This document shows, in pieces, positions 23,524 to 32,071 of a DNA stretch of 32,196 bases (its first letter is position 1; every line of letters starts with the position of its first letter). This DNA is from Thermosyntropha lipolytica DSM 11003 (GTDB lineage Bacteria; Bacillota; Syntrophomonadia; Syntrophomonadales; Syntrophomonadaceae), in assembly GCF_900129805.1 (NCBI RefSeq), contig NZ_FQWY01000024.1, forward strand, positions 1 through 32,196, read 5' to 3'. A model generated the notes under the pieces. It did no database searches. It saw nothing but the letters and a program-made list of their open reading frames with translations, and was not told the origin of the DNA. Made by a program: the position numbers and the translations under genes.

Positions 23524-24852
23524 ATGAACAGAGAAGAAGTTTTACGGATTGTTAAAGAGGAAAATGTTAAATTTATAAGATTGCAGTTAACTGATATTTT
23601 AGGGGTACACAAAAGTGTTTCCATTACCGTTGACCAGCTGGAAAAAGCACTGGATGGAGAATTGATGTTTGATGGCTCTTCGATTGAAGGTTTTGTACGT
23701 ATTGAAGAATCAGATATGTATTTAAAGCCTGATCTTAATACTTTTATGGTTTTACCCTGGACAAGCCAGGTATCAAGTGGTAAAATTGCCCGTATTATAT
23801 GTGATGTTTATGATTCGGATAATAAACCTTTTACCGGCTCCCCCCGCTATGTTCTCAAAAAAGTTATAAAAGAAGCTGAAGAATTAGGTTATACCATGTA
23901 TGTCGGCCCTGAACCCGAATTTTTCCTGTTTCAGGTAGATGAAAAAGGAGCTCCTACCTTAATAACCAATGATAAAGCCGGCTATTTTGATCTACCACCG
24001 GTAGATAAAGGTGAAGAAGCCCGCCGGGATATGGTGGAAACCTTGCAGAGCATGGGATTTGAAATTGAAGCTGCCCACCATGAAGTAGCACCTGGTCAGC
24101 ATGAGATAGACTTTAAATACAAAGATGCTTTGACTACAGCCGACAATATCATAACTTTCCGTATAGTAGTAAGAATGGTAGCCCAGAGGCACGGCTTGCA
24201 TGCTACTTTTATGCCCAAACCCATTTACGGCATTGCCGGGTCAGGTATGCATCTGCACTGTTCGCTTTTTAAAGGGGACAGGAATATTTTCTATGATGAA
24301 AATAGTCCGGACGGATTGAGTGATACCTGTAAATATTTCATTGCCGGGGTTTTGAAACATGCAAAAGCTATAACCGCCATTACTAATCCCACCGTAAATT
24401 CATATAAACGTTTGGTTCCTGGCTATGAAGCCCCTGTTTATATAGCCTGGTCTTATAAAAATCGGAGTCCTTTAATCAGAATACCGGCCCGCCGTGGGAT
24501 TGGAACCAGAATTGAGATTCGCAACCCTGATCCTACCTGCAATCCTTATTTAGGATTAGCTGTCATACTGAAAGCAGGCCTGGATGGAATAAAAAACAAA
24601 CTGGAAGTTCCGCCTCCGGTAGAAGAAAATATATATGAAATGGACCTGGCTGCCCGGCGTATGAGAAATATCGAATCACTTCCGGAAAATCTATATGAGG
24701 CGATAAATGAGCTGCATAAAGATGAAGTTATAAAAGAGGCTTTAGGTGAACATGTTTATTCCCGCTTTGTGTGGGCGAAAATGAAGGAGTGGGAAAATTA
24801 CAATACCCGGGTTTATGACTGGGAAATCAATGAATATCTGGAAAAATTCTAA
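23524..24852 (+). CDS. glnA: Glutamine synthetase type I
   Basis: ATP-dependent synthesis of glutamine from glutamate and ammonium in the cytoplasm, as a dodecamer. The 442 residues fit the GSI-alpha group of Gram-positive bacteria. Motifs in order are [18 protein letters not shown] (metal-binding Glu), [21 protein letters not shown], and [17 protein letters not shown] with [11 protein letters not shown]. No adenylylation-site motif (NLYDLP) is seen, so control would be by feedback or regulator rather than by adenylylation. The ATG has GGAGGGG seven bases upstream. No glnR gene precedes it, and I could not fit a TGTnA-N7-TnACA GlnR/TnrA box in the 62 bases upstream. Confidence 0.98.
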   Translation: MNREEVLRIVKEENVKFIRLQLTDILGVHKSVSITVDQLEKALDGELMFDGSSIEGFVRIEESDMYLKPDLNTFMVLPWTSQVSSGKIARIICDVYDSDNKPFTGSPRYVLKKVIKEAEELGYTMYVGPEPEFFLFQVDEKGAPTLITNDKAGYFDLPPVDKGEEARRDMVETLQSMGFEIEAAHHEVAPGQHEIDFKYKDALTTADNIITFRIVVRMVAQRHGLHATFMPKPIYGIAGSGMHLHCSLFKGDRNIFYDENSPDGLSDTCKYFIAGVLKHAKAITAITNPTVNSYKRLVPGYEAPVYIAWSYKNRSPLIRIPARRGIGTRIEIRNPDPTCNPYLGLAVILKAGLDGIKNKLEVPPPVEENIYEMDLAARRMRNIESLPENLYEAINELHKDEVIKEALGEHVYSRFVWAKMKEWENYNTRVYDWEINEYLEKF

Positions 24853-24857
24853 AAAAT

Positions 24858-24886
24858 AAGCGAGGAAGGTTAGCCTCCTCGCTTTT
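24858..24886. terminator. Bidirectional terminator between glnA and lexA
   Basis: AAGCGAGGA (24858-24866) pairs with TCCTCGCTT (24876-24884). The stem has TTTT after it on plus and TTATTTTTT on minus, so it can end both convergent genes. The lexA stop codon touches the hairpin edge. Confidence 0.85.
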
Positions 24887-25502
24887 ACATTTTGCGCAGG
24901 AGACCGGTAACTTTCCCGATAATCTGCACATTTTGGGCAATGATAGGTTCTAAAGCGCTGTTTTCCGGTTTGAGTTCGATGTAATTATCTCTTATAAATA
25001 TCCGTTTTACCGTAGTTTCGTTTTCCAGCATGGCGACTACAATTTCCCCATTAACCGCATTGGATTGTTGTCTGACGATAAGATAGTCGCCATCTAGGAT
25101 ACCCGCCTCAATCATGCTTTCCCCCCGCACTCTCAGTAAGAAATAGGTGCCGCTTCCTATAAAACTGGCAGGTACGGGGATGTAGTCTTCGATATTCTGC
25201 TCTGCCAGCAGGGGAGTGCCGGCAGCTACGGTGCCGATAAGAGGAAGGGCTATGACCTCGGTAACCGGCTGAGGGGTTTCCATATCAACCGGTATTATGG
25301 CCCGCGTTTTGGTAGCATCGCGTTTGAGATATCCTTTTTCCTCTAACTGAAGCAGGTGAGCATGTACGGTAGAACTCGATTTTAAGCCAACTGCTTCCGC
25401 GATTTCGCGTATGGAAGGAGGATAACCGGTAGTGCGGATTTTTTCCCTTATATATTCCAGGATAGCTTCCTGCCTCTTGTTTAAACCTTCTTTTTTCCCC
25501 AT
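24885..25502 (-). CDS. lexA: SOS response repressor LexA
   Basis: Represses DNA-damage genes and cleaves itself when RecA filaments form. The 205 residues include an N-terminal winged helix (GYPPSIREIAEAVGLKSSST) as the DNA reader and a C-terminal S24-type peptidase. The cleavage bond is A94-G95, with catalytic S129 (RGESM) and K166 (TTVKR). The ATG at 25502 has GGAGGT six bases upstream. A near-consensus Bacillus-type LexA box and a TATAAT -10 lie just upstream, consistent with autorepression. It follows ttcA, glcF and glcD on the same strand but probably has its own promoter. Confidence 0.98.
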   Translation of the reverse strand: MGKKEGLNKRQEAILEYIREKIRTTGYPPSIREIAEAVGLKSSSTVHAHLLQLEEKGYLKRDATKTRAIIPVDMETPQPVTEVIALPLIGTVAAGTPLLAEQNIEDYIPVPASFIGSGTYFLLRVRGESMIEAGILDGDYLIVRQQSNAVNGEIVVAMLENETTVKRIFIRDNYIELKPENSALEPIIAQNVQIIGKVTGLLRKM

Positions 25503-25531
25503 TCCATTACCTCCAAAGGAATTTTAACTAA

Positions 25532-25568
25532 ATTATAACATATGATAAAAGAAAAAAACAGATGTTCG
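25532..25568 (-). promoter_or_regulatory. lexA promoter with LexA (SOS) box
   Basis: A 14-base element at 25555-25568 (AAAACAGATGTTCG) matches 12 of 14 positions of the Bacillus box CGAACRNRYGTTYG. On the minus strand a TATAAT -10 sits at 25537-25532, so the box covers the -35 region. It lies in the 68-base gap before lexA, two bases past the ttcA stop. Confidence 0.7.
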
Positions 25569-25570
25569 TT

Positions 25571-26296
25571 TTAAGCAAACCAGAAACTATCCTGGTCTAC
25601 ATTTTCTATACTGGCTAAAATATTGGCTTTGGCTCCGGGAAAATTTTGCTCTATCATCTCAACCAGTTCTTTTATTTCCTGCCTTTTGGTCTGGCCGCTG
25701 GCCGGGCACAGGTTTTGAACTGGCATAATTCCCAGCTGTTCACATATGAGTTTAATATCCTTCTCTTCTACATATATGAGAGGACGGATAACGGTTATAT
25801 CCATGCGGTCAAGATAAGTTTTGGGTTTAAACAGATGGTAGCGTCTTTCATAGAGCATAGACATAAATAAGGTTGTTACTGCATCATCCAGATGGTGGCC
25901 TAAAGCTACCTTGTTGCAGCCATGGATTTTGGCTACTCGGTTTAAAGCGCCTCTTCTTAAGTTGGCACATAAAGAACAGGGGTTTTTTTCTTTACGCATT
26001 TCAAAAACAATTTTGCCGATGTTAGTAGGTTCTACGCAAAGAGGAAGCTTAAGTTCCTGACAAAATTTTTCTAAAGGGCTTATATCATTGCCAAAACCTA
26101 AATCAATATATACAGGCTTAATAGCAAAATTTAATGGGGTGTACTTCTTTAAAAGGGTTAAAAAATAAAGCAGGGTAAGGCTGTCTTTTCCTCCTGACAT
26201 CCCTACCGCTACGGTATCGCCATTTGCAATGAGATGGTATTTAAGGTTGGCATCGCGTATCTTTTTAAAAACATATTTTATGCGTCGACTGTACAT
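25571..26296 (-). CDS. TtcA-family tRNA thiolation ATPase
   Basis: A PP-loop ATPase of the TtcA/TtuA family, members of which insert sulfur into tRNA (2-thiocytidine 32 for TtcA). In the 241 residues, the PP-loop SGGKDS is at 34-39, the C107-x-x-C110 pair sits in PCSLCANLRRG, and a third Cys is C197 in NLCPASG. These correspond to the three cluster ligands of E. coli TtcA, so an Fe-S cluster is expected. ALGHHLDD is the second ATP-loop signature. GAGGAGG precedes the ATG. It is 19 bases behind glcF. The exact tRNA position thiolated cannot be told, so no symbol is given. Confidence 0.85.
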   Translation of the reverse strand: MYSRRIKYVFKKIRDANLKYHLIANGDTVAVGMSGGKDSLTLLYFLTLLKKYTPLNFAIKPVYIDLGFGNDISPLEKFCQELKLPLCVEPTNIGKIVFEMRKEKNPCSLCANLRRGALNRVAKIHGCNKVALGHHLDDAVTTLFMSMLYERRYHLFKPKTYLDRMDITVIRPLIYVEEKDIKLICEQLGIMPVQNLCPASGQTKRQEIKELVEMIEQNFPGAKANILASIENVDQDSFWFA

Positions 26297-26315
26297 TTTG
26301 CCTCCTCTTGTTTTG

Positions 26316-27608
26316 TTATTTACGTGCCGGTTGACTGGAGAGAGCCTGACTTACTAATTCTACGGGATGTACTACTTCACCTGCCAGATGATGTCTCTTC
26401 ATGCCATAGCTTATCTGCATCATACAGCTGGGGCAGGCAGTAGCAACTTTTTGAGCTCCTGTCTCCATTATGCTGTCCATTTTTTTATCTAAAATTTTCA
26501 TCGCCAGATCGTAATGGGTAAGGGCATAGGTTCCTGATCCACCGCAGCAGCGGTTGGCTTCTGCCATCTCAATAAGTTGCACACCTGGAATACGGTTTAA
26601 AAGTTCCCGGGGTTCTTTTTTTATACCCTGAGCATTGGCTAAATGACAGGGATCATGATAGGTAACTTTAGTTTTTTTAGTTTTAGCCTTTTCCGAAATT
26701 TTTATATCTATCACTTCCAGCAAAAATTTGTTTAAATCCATTACCCTGGCTGCGAAGGATTTAGCCTCTTCTTCTATTTTCAGGCCTCCCAGGAGAAATT
26801 CCAGGTTTTTGCTGGATAGAGCCGAGGAGCAGGAGGCACAATCGGTTACTACATAATCAAAATCATAAGCATTAAATATTTTTATATTATGTACCGCAAG
26901 CAGCCTGGCTGTTTCTAGTTTACCATTTGCTATATGGGGAAGTCCACAGCATTTGGCTTCAGGCGGTATAATTACCTCACAGCCATTGTAGGTAAGCACC
27001 TCTACAGTAGCTAAGGCTACCTGAGGATTTAACAGGTCAGTGCCGCAGCCTAAAAAATAGCCTACTTTAAGCTTTTTTTCCCCCCGAGGGGAATTTTTAG
27101 TCCGGAGAATGCTGCGGGCAGAACGAGAAGGCACTTTAGATAAAATCCCTTCTGCTTTTTTAAGATCACCCGGCAGGAGACGGGTAAGCCCTGTCCGGCG
27201 TGCGAAAGCCTGTAAGCCGGTTTTTTGGGCTCCCCACATCAATTTAGCCGCAGCCTTAAGGAGAGAAGGTTTTGTCCATAAAGTATCGAAAACCAGCTCT
27301 TTTCCGAGATGGGGATTATTTTCATAAATATACGAACGAGCAGCAGCATTAAGTTCATGAATGTCAATGCCTGAAGGACAGTTTATGCTGCATGTTTCAC
27401 ACATAAGACAGTTAGACAGGCGTTCATATACTTCATTGCTAGGAGATATCTTACCATCACGCAGCATTTGTACCATAAATACATGCCCGCGGGGAGCTGC
27501 AACCTCGGTGCGGATTTCAGCAAAAACCGGGCATACACTGCGGCATTTACCGCAGCGTACACATTTCATTATCTGTTCTCTGACGGGAGGAAGGTTTCTA
27601 AAATCCAT
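26316..27608 (-). CDS. glcF: Iron-sulfur subunit of a glycolate/lactate-type oxidoreductase (GlcF-like)
   Basis: The electron-transfer partner of a FAD oxidase. It has two 4Fe-4S motifs, CVRCGKCRSVCP from C16 and CLMCETCSINCP from C67. Two CCG-type domains follow, containing CCGLPH and CCGGSG. The 430 residues fit GlcF and related LutA/HdrD-like proteins. It starts 22 bases after the flavin subunit gene with a GGAAGAG site, so the two are co-transcribed. The electron acceptor in an anaerobe is probably not O2. It could be a quinone, ferredoxin or another carrier (inference). No etfAB genes lie nearby, which argues against an Etf-linked bifurcating lactate dehydrogenase encoded in this operon. 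Confidence 0.9.
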   Translation of the reverse strand: MDFRNLPPVREQIMKCVRCGKCRSVCPVFAEIRTEVAAPRGHVFMVQMLRDGKISPSNEVYERLSNCLMCETCSINCPSGIDIHELNAAARSYIYENNPHLGKELVFDTLWTKPSLLKAAAKLMWGAQKTGLQAFARRTGLTRLLPGDLKKAEGILSKVPSRSARSILRTKNSPRGEKKLKVGYFLGCGTDLLNPQVALATVEVLTYNGCEVIIPPEAKCCGLPHIANGKLETARLLAVHNIKIFNAYDFDYVVTDCASCSSALSSKNLEFLLGGLKIEEEAKSFAARVMDLNKFLLEVIDIKISEKAKTKKTKVTYHDPCHLANAQGIKKEPRELLNRIPGVQLIEMAEANRCCGGSGTYALTHYDLAMKILDKKMDSIMETGAQKVATACPSCMMQISYGMKRHHLAGEVVHPVELVSQALSSQPARK

Positions 27609-27630
27609 TCTTTATCTCTTCCTTTCAGTT

Positions 27631-29031
27631 TTAGATGAGTTTACCAGGGTTCATTATACCTTTAGGATCAAAAACCTTCTTGATTTCCTGCATATATTTA
27701 TGGGCTAATCCATGTTCTAGCTGGGCATATTCACGCCTTACCACTCCTACTCCATGTTCGCCGGTAGTAGTCCCCCCCATTTCAATAGCTAGAAGATGGA
27801 TTTCATGCACCAGTTTTTGTACTTTTTCCACTTCTTCAGGGTTTTCCGGGTTAATTACCGGAGCAGAATGCACATTGCCATCGCCGATATGCCCATAATT
27901 TACCACTTTGATTCCATATTTGTCGCCCAGTTTTCTTATGGCGCGCAGAGTATCAGCTACTTTGGAAAGAGGTACACTTATATCTTCACCGGCAAATATG
28001 CGGCTGCCATCTTTTCTTACCCGGGCTGCTGCGGCTGCTGTCACACTTCTTCCTTCCCAGAGTTCGGCCATGCGCTTGGGGTCAGTAGCCCATTCTACCA
28101 GGCGTGCTCTCCGGGAAGCAATTTCTTTTATAGTATTCCCTTCGTATTCTACACTGGGCGGATTGCCATCGACTTCAAAAAGGAGTATGGCTTCGGCTGC
28201 GGGAAGACCTATTTCCGGTTTAAACTGGTTTACGGCTTCAATAGCTGAGCTGTCAAGGATTTCAATACCCGAAGGCATAATCCCCGCCTGATATACTTCC
28301 AGGACGGTAGCTGGAGCATCGTCTAAATTATCGAAAACGGCCATGGCTATGCCTCTGGCTTTAGGTTTGGGCCAGCAGCGAAGCCTTATTTTGGTTATTA
28401 CCCCCAGGATACCTTCTGAGCCTACCATAAGTTTGGTAAGATTTAACCCGGATACGTTTTTTATAGCTTTAGACTTTAACCCTCCCGTGGTAATTATATC
28501 ACCATTAGGCAGGACTACTTCCAAACCCAGCACATATTGTTCAGTACATCCATACTTGACTGCCCGCAGACCGCTGGCGTTATTGGCTACCATGCCTCCT
28601 ACGGTACACATCTGGCTGCTTCCTGGATCAGGAGGGAAAAAAAGGTTATACTTGGCAAGTTCTTTATTAAGCTGGGCATGAACAATGCCTGGCCTTACAA
28701 TAACCTGCATGTTGCTTACATCTATTTCCACAATCTCATCAAAGGTTGACAAATCCAGCACTATACCATCATTTATAGCTACACATCCCCCGGTTTCTCC
28801 CGTACCTGCCCCCCGGGGGATAACATTGATACCGTTTTCATAGGCAAAACGCATTACTGTCTGTACATCTTCGGTAGATTTGGGCAAGACTACAGCTAGA
28901 GGAGGTACCGGCTTGAGCTTGGTTAAGAAGGAACTGTCATAAGAATAATACATAAGATCAAGTTCATCGGTGAGGACTTTTTCCCGGCCCAGCCTTTTTA
29001 GCAGTTCTTCTCCCACTTTTTTCCTGTCCAT
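27631..29031 (-). CDS. glcD: FAD-binding 2-hydroxyacid oxidoreductase (GlcD-like)
   Basis: Oxidises a 2-hydroxyacid such as glycolate or D-lactate, passing electrons to the GlcF-like subunit. The 466 residues carry the FAD_binding_4 (PCMH-type) domain with PRGAGTGETGG, then the loop GGMVANNASGLRAVKYG and GSEGILGVIT. The C-terminal cap domain includes HIGDGNVHS and the terminal GEHGVG motif. These identify the GlcD/D-LDH family. The substrate is not resolved. The ATG at 29031 has GGAGAG upstream. It is the first gene of a minus-strand run glcD-glcF-ttcA, transcribed away from murB. Confidence 0.93.
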   Translation of the reverse strand: MDRKKVGEELLKRLGREKVLTDELDLMYYSYDSSFLTKLKPVPPLAVVLPKSTEDVQTVMRFAYENGINVIPRGAGTGETGGCVAINDGIVLDLSTFDEIVEIDVSNMQVIVRPGIVHAQLNKELAKYNLFFPPDPGSSQMCTVGGMVANNASGLRAVKYGCTEQYVLGLEVVLPNGDIITTGGLKSKAIKNVSGLNLTKLMVGSEGILGVITKIRLRCWPKPKARGIAMAVFDNLDDAPATVLEVYQAGIMPSGIEILDSSAIEAVNQFKPEIGLPAAEAILLFEVDGNPPSVEYEGNTIKEIASRRARLVEWATDPKRMAELWEGRSVTAAAAARVRKDGSRIFAGEDISVPLSKVADTLRAIRKLGDKYGIKVVNYGHIGDGNVHSAPVINPENPEEVEKVQKLVHEIHLLAIEMGGTTTGEHGVGVVRREYAQLEHGLAHKYMQEIKKVFDPKGIMNPGKLI

Positions 29032-29079
29032 TTTCTCACTCTCCAGAATTTTAATTACATAATTTTTAATGCTAATTAT

Positions 29080-29107
29080 ATCATATACCGGGAGGATACT
29101 TTGTTAA
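29080..29107 (-). promoter_or_regulatory. Candidate glcD promoter
   Basis: On the minus strand TTAACA (29107-29102) and TATGAT (29085-29080) are 16 bases apart. A second -10-like TATAAT lies at 29080-29075 but lacks a -35. The -35 overlaps that of the divergent murB promoter. Confidence 0.3.
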
Positions 29108-29129
29108 GATACTGTTAATAAGGTATAAT
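29101..29129 (+). promoter_or_regulatory. murB promoter
   Basis: TTGTTA (29101-29106) and TATAAT (29124-29129) with a 17-base spacer form a good sigma-A promoter. The predicted leader is about 80 bases and AT-rich, with no structured regulatory element recognised. Confidence 0.6.
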
Positions 29130-29217
29130 GGGAAAACAGGAGAGCTTTTTTAAAGCATAATTGTTTTAAATATAAAATAAAAATAAATTATGATTAAGCG
29201 ATAAGGAGTCGAAATAT

Positions 29218-30117
29218 ATGTATGAAGAGGTTTTAGAAATTTTGCCTTCTTCCCGGGTAAGATTTAACGAACCTATGTGCCAGCATACTAGTTTTAAAAT
29301 CGGAGGCCCATGTGATGTTATGATACTGCCGGAGTCAGCAGATGATATAAAAAAGGTTTTAGCCTGGGCTCAGGATAAAAAAATACCAGTTTTCATTTTA
29401 GGATTGGGCAGTAATATCCTGGTACGCGATAAAGGAATAAGGGGTATAGTTATTAAGTTAGGCAACTGTCTTAATCAGATAGAAGTAGATAATGATGAAA
29501 TATATGCCGAAGCAGGGGTTAGATTATCTCTTCTGGCCAAAAAGGCAGCTGCCAGCAGCTTAAGCGGGCTGGAATTTGCCGAAGGTATTCCCGGAAGTTT
29601 AGGTGGAGCTATTTTCATGAATGCAGGTGCTTATGGAGGAGAAATTAAAGATGTTATAAAAGAAGTGTATGCGGTAGATGAAAAAGGGGATTTTAAAACT
29701 TTTTATACTGCTGACCTGAAATGGGGATACCGCTACAGCATTTTTCAGGAAAATGGCCACATTATACTGGGAGCTAGACTGAAGCTTAAAAAAGGCAACC
29801 GGGACGAAATAATAGCCTGTATGCAGGAACTGGGAAAAAGGAGGAGAGAAAAACAGCCGCTTGATTTTCCCAGTGCGGGAAGTATTTTTAAAAGGCCGGA
29901 AGGCTATTATGTAGGGCCTATGCTGGAAAAACTGGGGCTTAAAGGATACCGCATAGGAGGAGCTGAGGTATCTTTTAAACATGCAGGATTTATAGTTAAT
30001 ACCGGAGGAGCTACCTGTGAAGATGTTTTACAATTGATAGATTATATAAAAGCCCAGGTCAAAGCAGCTTATAATCTGGACCTGGAAGTAGAAGTTAAAA
30101 TTGTAGGCGAAAAATAA
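29218..30117 (+). CDS. murB: UDP-N-acetylenolpyruvoylglucosamine reductase MurB
   Basis: The NADPH- and FAD-dependent second committed step of peptidoglycan precursor synthesis (UDP-MurNAc formation). The 299 residues are typical for the Gram-positive type. The FAD domain has HTSFKIGGP and LGLGSNILVRD, then GLEFAEGIPGSLGGA and the catalytic serine in SAGSIFKRP (S222). A C-terminal AGFIVNTGGAT closes the substrate domain. The ATG is supported by AAGGAG nine bases upstream. It is the first gene of a two-gene unit with a radical SAM protein. It is separate from any cell-division cluster within this window. Confidence 0.97.
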   Translation: MYEEVLEILPSSRVRFNEPMCQHTSFKIGGPCDVMILPESADDIKKVLAWAQDKKIPVFILGLGSNILVRDKGIRGIVIKLGNCLNQIEVDNDEIYAEAGVRLSLLAKKAAASSLSGLEFAEGIPGSLGGAIFMNAGAYGGEIKDVIKEVYAVDEKGDFKTFYTADLKWGYRYSIFQENGHIILGARLKLKKGNRDEIIACMQELGKRRREKQPLDFPSAGSIFKRPEGYYVGPMLEKLGLKGYRIGGAEVSFKHAGFIVNTGGATCEDVLQLIDYIKAQVKAAYNLDLEVEVKIVGEK

Positions 30118-30137
30118 AAACTGGGAGTTAATGAGTT

Positions 30138-31880
30138 ATGAAGGTGCTTTTAACTACTCTTAATGCCAAATATATACATTCTTCTCTGGCTCTGGCCTAT
30201 CTTAAAAGCTACTGTGCAAAAGGGCCTTTTGCCGTAGAGATAAAAGAATATTCTATAAATGAAAACCTGGAAAAAATAATGATGGATATCTTCGATAAAA
30301 AGCCGGATGTTCTGGCTTTTTCCTGTTATATATGGAATATTGAGCCTATACTGCAGCTAGTATCTGATTTTAAAAAAGTTGCACCGGATACTATTATTAT
30401 TCTGGGGGGGCCGGAAGTTTCTTTTGATTCCGAACAGCTCCTTAGCCAGTATGAGGATATAGATATTATTATTCGCGGCGAGGGAGAGATTACCTTAAAA
30501 GAAGTTCTGGAAGCTATTTATAGCCGGCAAGACCTGAAAGGAATAAAAGGTATTACCTATAGGTGGCAGGATAAAATTTATCAAAACCCGGACCGGGAAC
30601 TCATAAAAAATCTGGATATAATCCCCAATCCCTATAGTGAAGAAAATCTTAAAGGTTATTACCGGAATAAAATAGTATATTACGAAACCTCCCGGGGCTG
30701 TCCTTTTAACTGCAGTTACTGCCTTTCTTCCACCATAAAAGGGGTGAGGTATTTTTCTCTGCCCCGGGTAAAAAAAGACTTGCTGCTTTTTATGCAGAAT
30801 AAAGTTCCGGAAGTAAAGTTTGTGGACCGCACTTTTAACTGCCATGAGAAGAGGGCACGGGAAATAATGGAATTTATAGTGGAAAACAACCTGGCTACCC
30901 GCTTTCATTTGGAGATAGGTGCTGAACTGCTCTCGGAAGAGATGCTGGATTTTTTAAAAAAGGTACCCCGGGGGATGTTTGCTTTCGAAATTGGCGTACA
31001 GTCAGTTCATGATCATGTGCTAAGAGCGGTTAACCGACCCGGGAACTGGGAAGAAATGAAGGGAAAAATAAGAAAACTCATAGCATATGGCAATATACAC
31101 ATCCATCTCGATTTGATTGCCGGACTGCCGGGCGAGAATTATAGCCTTTTTCAGCATTCTTTCAATGAGGTCTATAATCTCTATCCTGATGTTATCCAGC
31201 TAGGTTTTTTGAAACTGCTCAAGGGATCGCCTATACGCACGCAAAGCAGGGAACACGGGTATAAATTCAACTTTCGGCCTCCTTATCAGGTTTTAGAGAA
31301 TAACTACCTGTCATTTGCCGAAATAGTTAAACTCAAGCGCATTGAAGAGCTTTTAGAACTTTATTATAACAGCGGAAGTTTTAAAAATACATTAAGATAT
31401 CTGGTAAAAGAAGTATATGAGGATAAACCTTTTACCCTGTGGGAAGAATTCGCTCTTTTCTGGGAAGATAGAGGATATTTCGCCATGGCACATAAAAAAG
31501 AAACCCTTTATGGCCTACTGCGCAGCTTTATTGAGAAAGAAAAAGGTTTCCTGGCCGAGCAGGCAGCCGAGATTTTAAAATACGATTATTTTTTAAACCA
31601 TAGGGCTTATATGCTGCCCCCTGATTTTACCAGCCATAATCCGCAAGGTATAAGTGAAATGGTATATGAGCTTATAAGGGACAGCAGCTTCATTGATCGT
31701 TATTTGCCGGACTGGAGCGGCAAATCCCCCCGGGAAATAAGGCGTTATGTCCATCTGGAATATTTGCCTGCCTGGGTCATCGATAAAAAAGCAGGAGATA
31801 AGCTAACCCCTATCCTGTTTGTTTATAATCAGGTGAGCAAAAAAGCGGAGAGGGTTATAGATATTGGAAAAATAATGTAA
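30138..31880 (+). CDS. B12-binding-type radical SAM protein with C-terminal DUF4080-like region
   Basis: A radical SAM protein of 580 residues. Residues 1-135 form a Rossmann-like cobalamin-binding-type domain (KPDVLAFSCYIWN, LGGPEVSFD), though no DxHxxG histidine is visible, so base-off B12 binding is unproven. The radical cluster CPFNCSYC uses C188, C192 and C195. The TIM-barrel region has GVQSVHDHVLRAVNR and HLDLIAGLPGE. The remainder (from about 370) fits the DUF4080 tail seen in a widespread clostridial family. Known relatives methylate or rearrange diverse substrates, so no reaction is assigned. It starts 20 bases after murB. No terminator is seen after its stop, only an insertion sequence. 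Confidence 0.9.
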   Translation: MKVLLTTLNAKYIHSSLALAYLKSYCAKGPFAVEIKEYSINENLEKIMMDIFDKKPDVLAFSCYIWNIEPILQLVSDFKKVAPDTIIILGGPEVSFDSEQLLSQYEDIDIIIRGEGEITLKEVLEAIYSRQDLKGIKGITYRWQDKIYQNPDRELIKNLDIIPNPYSEENLKGYYRNKIVYYETSRGCPFNCSYCLSSTIKGVRYFSLPRVKKDLLLFMQNKVPEVKFVDRTFNCHEKRAREIMEFIVENNLATRFHLEIGAELLSEEMLDFLKKVPRGMFAFEIGVQSVHDHVLRAVNRPGNWEEMKGKIRKLIAYGNIHIHLDLIAGLPGENYSLFQHSFNEVYNLYPDVIQLGFLKLLKGSPIRTQSREHGYKFNFRPPYQVLENNYLSFAEIVKLKRIEELLELYYNSGSFKNTLRYLVKEVYEDKPFTLWEEFALFWEDRGYFAMAHKKETLYGLLRSFIEKEKGFLAEQAAEILKYDYFLNHRAYMLPPDFTSHNPQGISEMVYELIRDSSFIDRYLPDWSGKSPREIRRYVHLEYLPAWVIDKKAGDKLTPILFVYNQVSKKAERVIDIGKIM

Positions 31881-31998
31881 TTGGTAAAATCAATTCTTAA
31901 TATTAATAATTTACTCAAGTTTCGCATCCAGAAAACCCTGCTCAAACAGCAATAAATCGGGGGTAACTGAGCAAAAAAATTGTTGTTGACAACAAAAA

Positions 31999-32065
31999 AC
32001 GCATCCCCGTTTGGTAAAATGGTATTAAGGAAGAAACCAAAACAATCCAAACGGAAAGGATGCGT
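31999..32065 (+). repeat. Inverted repeat covering the transposase ribosome site
   Basis: ACGCATCC + CCGTTTGG (31999-32014) are complementary to CCAAACGG + GGATGCGT (32047-32054 and 32058-32065), with a 3-base AAA bulge and a 32-base loop. The right arm holds GGAAAGGAT (32053-32061), the ribosome site for ATG 32072. An extended -10 (TGGTAAAAT, 32012-32020) would start RNA near 32027, inside the loop. Transcripts entering from outside would thus fold and mask the site. Confidence 0.75.
32012..32020 (+). promoter_or_regulatory. Candidate extended -10 promoter of the transposase
   Basis: TGGTAAAAT fits the extended -10 form TGn-TAnAAT. A perfect -35 hexamer TTGACA lies at 31986-31991 but is 23 bases from it, too far for a standard pair. 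Assignment is tentative. Confidence 0.35.
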
Positions 32066-32071
32066 GATTAA

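Noticed and set aside
27796-28291. Two overlapping plus-strand frames opposite glcD (150 and 127 codons)
   Set aside because: Both are mirror images of conserved GlcD coding sequence in other frames, without translation signals.
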